Source of the DNA: Lachnospiraceae bacterium
GTDB taxonomy: Bacteria > Bacillota > Clostridia > Lachnospirales > Lachnospiraceae
NCBI GenBank assembly: GCA_023664345.1
Contig: JAMPFQ010000002.1
Coordinates: 186,001-250,000, forward strand
Reading direction: 5' to 3'
Length of the DNA: 64,000 bases
Shown here: positions 61,574 to 64,000 of the stretch, piece after piece
How positions within the stretch are numbered: position 1 is the stretch's first letter
How the letters are laid out: each line of letters starts with the position of its first letter
Program-made: the position numbers and the translations under genes
Notes under the pieces: generated by a model
Seen by the model: only the letters and a program-made list of their open reading frames with translations
Databases searched by the model: none
Told to the model about the DNA's origin: nothing

Positions 61574-62506
61574 TTATCTGTGCACTCTCTGCAGCTGCAT
61601 CCAGAACAGCAGGAATATCACCCCCAGCGCCGCCAGTCCGATCCTACCGGGAACTGTTCCCCAGACCAGATCCCGGAGGGACAGGTTGATCAGATGCCCC
61701 ACCGTCAGCAGCACAGCCAGGGACATTGCCAGCAACAACACCATATTCACCACCGCTTCCCGCAGCATGGCCTTTCTCTCCAGCGAGATTCGCAAATGTT
61801 CCCTCAGGCTTCTCCGGCTGCTGTTTACCAGCGCGGTAAGATTCGCGCAATACCGGAGACTGATCTCCATGTTCCTGGCCAGTTCCTGAAACTTCGGATG
61901 CTCCACCTTGTCCGCCATGGACAGGAGCGCCAGGCCCGCATCCCCGGTAACCTGCGCCTCCAGGTAACATTGCTCCAGCGCTGTTTTAAGGGGCTCTTCC
62001 ATATATCTGCTGACCTGATCCAGAGTACCGGTGATCTCCGATGCCGTGATACTGTAATTTCCCAGAAAGTCAAGCAGCTTCATCAGGTCATCATTCACTC
62101 TGCGAAGATTCCTTGACCTCAGATACCGCAGCAGGACAGCCTCCGCCGCCATTACCGCCATGATTGCCAGCAATGCTGCCCTGATCCCGGCAAAGACCGT
62201 TATGACCAGAAACAGCACACCTGCTACTGTCAGTTCCCCCGCCACCCATATCTCCACGGACAGGGCCGGAAAACGCTGCCTGATTCCGCAGTAATACAGC
62301 ATCCGCTCCAGCCAGAACCACAGGGAATGATCCTCCTGAAGTTCCATAAGCTGTTTCCTGTTTTCCAGACCCCTCTGCCTTGCCGCCAGATCCATATCTT
62401 TTTGTGTCTTTTTCAAGATACTGCTGACCCACGCCAATATCCGGCCCTGATAGAACAACAGGTAGAATCCTCCAAACAGGCACCCAAAAATCACAACTTT
62501 TAACAT
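61574..62506 (-). CDS. tadB: Tad pilus inner-membrane protein TadB (T2SS F family)
   Basis: 310 residues from the ATG at 62506 (TGGAGG eight bases upstream). Spans at about 3-20, 85-125 and 245-300 surround a GspF domain (LDFLGNYSITASEITGTLDQ, MEEPLKTALEQCYLEAQVTG, ALLSMADKVEHPKFQELARN). Partner of TadC. The start overlaps no gene but lies 16 bases after tadA's stop. Confidence 0.85.
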   Translation of the reverse strand: MLKVVIFGCLFGGFYLLFYQGRILAWVSSILKKTQKDMDLAARQRGLENRKQLMELQEDHSLWFWLERMLYYCGIRQRFPALSVEIWVAGELTVAGVLFLVITVFAGIRAALLAIMAVMAAEAVLLRYLRSRNLRRVNDDLMKLLDFLGNYSITASEITGTLDQVSRYMEEPLKTALEQCYLEAQVTGDAGLALLSMADKVEHPKFQELARNMEISLRYCANLTALVNSSRRSLREHLRISLERKAMLREAVVNMVLLLAMSLAVLLTVGHLINLSLRDLVWGTVPGRIGLAALGVIFLLFWMQLQRVHR

Positions 62507-62522
62507 TCTTATACCTCCATAA

Positions 62523-63752
62523 TCAAAAGATCCGTTCAAACATCAGATTCCGATGCTTCTCGCTCCATCCTCCGCAAGCGTAGATCTCCTTTACCCTGTA
62601 ATGCTCCATGAAGATCAGTGTCTGGAAACAGTCCATCATCCGCATCAGTTCATCCCGGGAATAGCGGCTCTCATACATGGCGTAGTCCACCAGCTTGTCC
62701 GGCGCCCGATCCGCCGACGGCGCATGGATGGTTGCCGCACACAGCTGACCCGTGTATGCGGCATTGAGCAGATAAAGCGCCTCCGCGCCTTTCACCTCCC
62801 CAATGATGAAGAAGTCCACATCCATGGTCAGTCCGGCAATGCTGATGTTCTCCAGATCATAATTGACCTGCTGCTCCCCTGTCCCCGGCAGGGAATGCAG
62901 AAACATCATATCCGGGTGGAACATGGTGGTCAGTTCGTCGGCCTGCTGCGTCACCAGCACCGCCATATCGTCGGGAAGGGTCTCTTTCAGCGCGTTCAGC
63001 AGCGTGGTCTTGCCGGAAGAATTTCCTCCGCAGATCAGCGTGGAACCCCGCCGGAACCTGTCCACCAGCAATTCCGCGGTAGTCCGATCCATCATATTCT
63101 GTTCGATCAGTTCTTTCATCTGGGGAAATATCCTGGGAACCTTACGGATACAGAGGTAAGGCTCATTGTAGGTGTTGACGAGGGGCATGGAAAGCGTGAA
63201 CCTGAGGATAAAATCCGGGTGGCTTTCATTGTCCGTAAATCGTTGAATAGCATTCAGATTTGAAATGTTTACCTGGTTTCTGGTAGCGATATAGTCTATG
63301 AACTGACGATATTCCCTGGGGGATGAAAAACGTATGCCGGACGTCATTCTCCTGCCCTTTCGCTTCACGCGGATATTATCGTAGCCCACCACCCTGATGT
63401 CCGACACCGTCCTGTCATCGATCAGGGAAGACAGCCTGGAATACCCGAAGATATACTGCTCGAATTCCTCCAGGAGCCGGTTCCGCTCCTCCTCCCCAAT
63501 CCTGTAATAGGTCTGGATGTGGGCGGATGCCTCCGACAGGAAATGTTCCTTCGTCAGCTGTCCTTTCTTCATCTGCATCAGCGAATGCTGTTTCTGCGTG
63601 GTATAATCATCCACCAGCTGCTGGAGCAGATCCTCTGTTTTCAATTTTTCCTTTTCCGTCTCTTCACTCCTCCTCTCTACCGAATCTGCGTCCAAAATAC
63701 AGTGCACTTGCATCCCGGGAACCGCATTATCAGTGAAACAAATGGAAATCAT
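62523..63752 (-). CDS. tadA: Tad pilus secretion ATPase TadA/CpaF
   Basis: 409 residues. The N-terminal domain (LSSLIDDRTVSDIRVVGYDNIRVK, about 105-130) and the RecA-like ATPase domain are both present: Walker A GGNSSGKTTLLNAL (about 240), the Asp/Glu boxes and DFFIIGEVKGAEALYLLNAA (Walker B region), then AATIHAPSA with the His box. It powers pilus assembly. Neither the ATG at 63752 nor that at 63713 has a good ribosome-binding site, so the exact start is uncertain. First gene of the Tad operon; no TadZ is seen. Confidence 0.9.
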   Translation of the reverse strand: MISICFTDNAVPGMQVHCILDADSVERRSEETEKEKLKTEDLLQQLVDDYTTQKQHSLMQMKKGQLTKEHFLSEASAHIQTYYRIGEEERNRLLEEFEQYIFGYSRLSSLIDDRTVSDIRVVGYDNIRVKRKGRRMTSGIRFSSPREYRQFIDYIATRNQVNISNLNAIQRFTDNESHPDFILRFTLSMPLVNTYNEPYLCIRKVPRIFPQMKELIEQNMMDRTTAELLVDRFRRGSTLICGGNSSGKTTLLNALKETLPDDMAVLVTQQADELTTMFHPDMMFLHSLPGTGEQQVNYDLENISIAGLTMDVDFFIIGEVKGAEALYLLNAAYTGQLCAATIHAPSADRAPDKLVDYAMYESRYSRDELMRMMDCFQTLIFMEHYRVKEIYACGGWSEKHRNLMFERIF

Positions 63753-63872
63753 GGCTGAACCAGCCGGATAAAACAGATACTCAGTCGTTGGCTTTCGTAC
63801 TAAGTAGTTGTAATTTACACCGATCGGAATAAAATGTCAATACCCAATTTGAGAAAGTTACTTCTATGCTCC

Positions 63873-63893
63873 GGCAACTTTCTTCAAGTTGCC
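63873..63893. other. Hairpin/dyad between the Tad operon and the divergent gene
   Basis: GGCAACTT, five bases, AAGTTGCC: a perfect dyad just upstream of the plus-strand promoter. It could be an operator for either side. The rest of 63753-63963 shows no gene. Confidence 0.4.
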
Positions 63894-63895
63894 CA

Positions 63896-63924
63896 TTGTG
63901 GTCTTCCAAAAAAAATGATATACT
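63896..63924 (+). promoter_or_regulatory. Promoter of the plus-strand gene at the window end
   Basis: TTGTGG (63896-63901), a 17-base spacer with an A-tract and TATACT (63919-63924), 39 bases before the ATG. Confidence 0.6.
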
Positions 63925-63963
63925 TACAGACAGGGACAAAGAATAGAAAGGGGTTTTGTGAAT

Positions 63964-64000
63964 ATGAGCGGAATGTTTTTCTTATTGGCAGGCGGGCTTT
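63964..64000 (+). CDS. Start of an unidentified gene, cut by window edge
   Basis: AAAGGGG lies about 14 bases before the ATG at 63964; the visible residues MSGMFFLLAGGL are hydrophobic, suggesting a membrane protein or signal peptide. Only 12 codons are visible, so the family cannot be told. Confidence 0.5.
   Translation, partial: MSGMFFLLAGGL

Overview
The window looks like the chromosome of a Gram-positive gut Clostridia, most likely a Lachnospiraceae. It carries the long form of HPF, the DapL route to diaminopimelate, a glnA-ANTAR pair, an NlpC/P60 hydrolase with SH3 domains, DUF368/PopT, GH2 and GH35 glycosidases and a Tad-type secretion locus. Nearly all genes lie on the minus strand. 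Housekeeping DNA is visibly GC-richer than two AT-rich stretches, about 1-11.5 kb and 32.2-35.8 kb, which I read as acquired islands.

Region by region (minus-strand operons run right to left). 1-6.3 kb: a tightly coupled five-gene operon with a HEPN protein, a P-loop ATPase and two large unrecognised proteins, the last cut by the window edge. It resembles the phosphorothioation-dependent DptFGH restriction module but no dnd modification genes are in view. A consensus sigma-A promoter divergent from it drives a possible structured small RNA (6.3-6.5 kb). 6.6-12.7 kb: two truncated 3' copies of an M23 peptidase gene with the same junction, then an intact copy. Between them lie an AlbA_2/ATPase regulator, a tyrosine recombinase-like protein with an extra N-terminal domain, and a PBECR4-type nuclease gene; this looks like nested gene-3'-end integration. 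12.8-17.4 kb: hpf, an SH3-NlpC/P60 hydrolase, trxB, an SDR (plus strand) and a small conserved protein.

17.4-27.4 kb: a long operon from a consensus promoter: FecR-domain anchor, CHASE2-adenylyl cyclase, GAF-HD-GYP, sugar-isomerase-like TIM barrel, TPR/DUF4125 protein and GH35 beta-galactosidase. 27.4-29.2 kb: GH2 glycosidase. 29.2-35.8 kb: two restriction-modification loci, one with a fused C5-cytosine/N6-adenine methyltransferase, the other BcgI-like. 36-37 kb: rplM-rpsI with a perfect promoter and a long leader. 37-42.7 kb: membrane protein, dapL, dapF, ANTAR regulator and glnA with structured RNA. 42.7-54 kb: FMN-binding-like secreted protein (plus), nadE, hslO, methyltransferase, popT-like, hisC, glycosyltransferase, polar amino acid ABC transporter, a membrane-TPR gene split by a 22-bp tandem duplication, and the ABC binding lipoprotein. 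53.7-63.8 kb: Tad pilus-type operon (TadA, TadB, TadC, pilins, CpaB, a 1511-residue surface protein, prepilin peptidase). 63.9 kb to end: start of a divergent plus-strand gene.

The most notable points are the HEPN/ATPase operon with its adjacent RNA candidate, the repeated M23 3' ends as putative integration scars, a 68-nt two-hairpin element with compensatory changes at two unrelated start codons 44 kb apart, and the frameshifting 22-bp duplication. No tRNA, rRNA or CRISPR array was seen.
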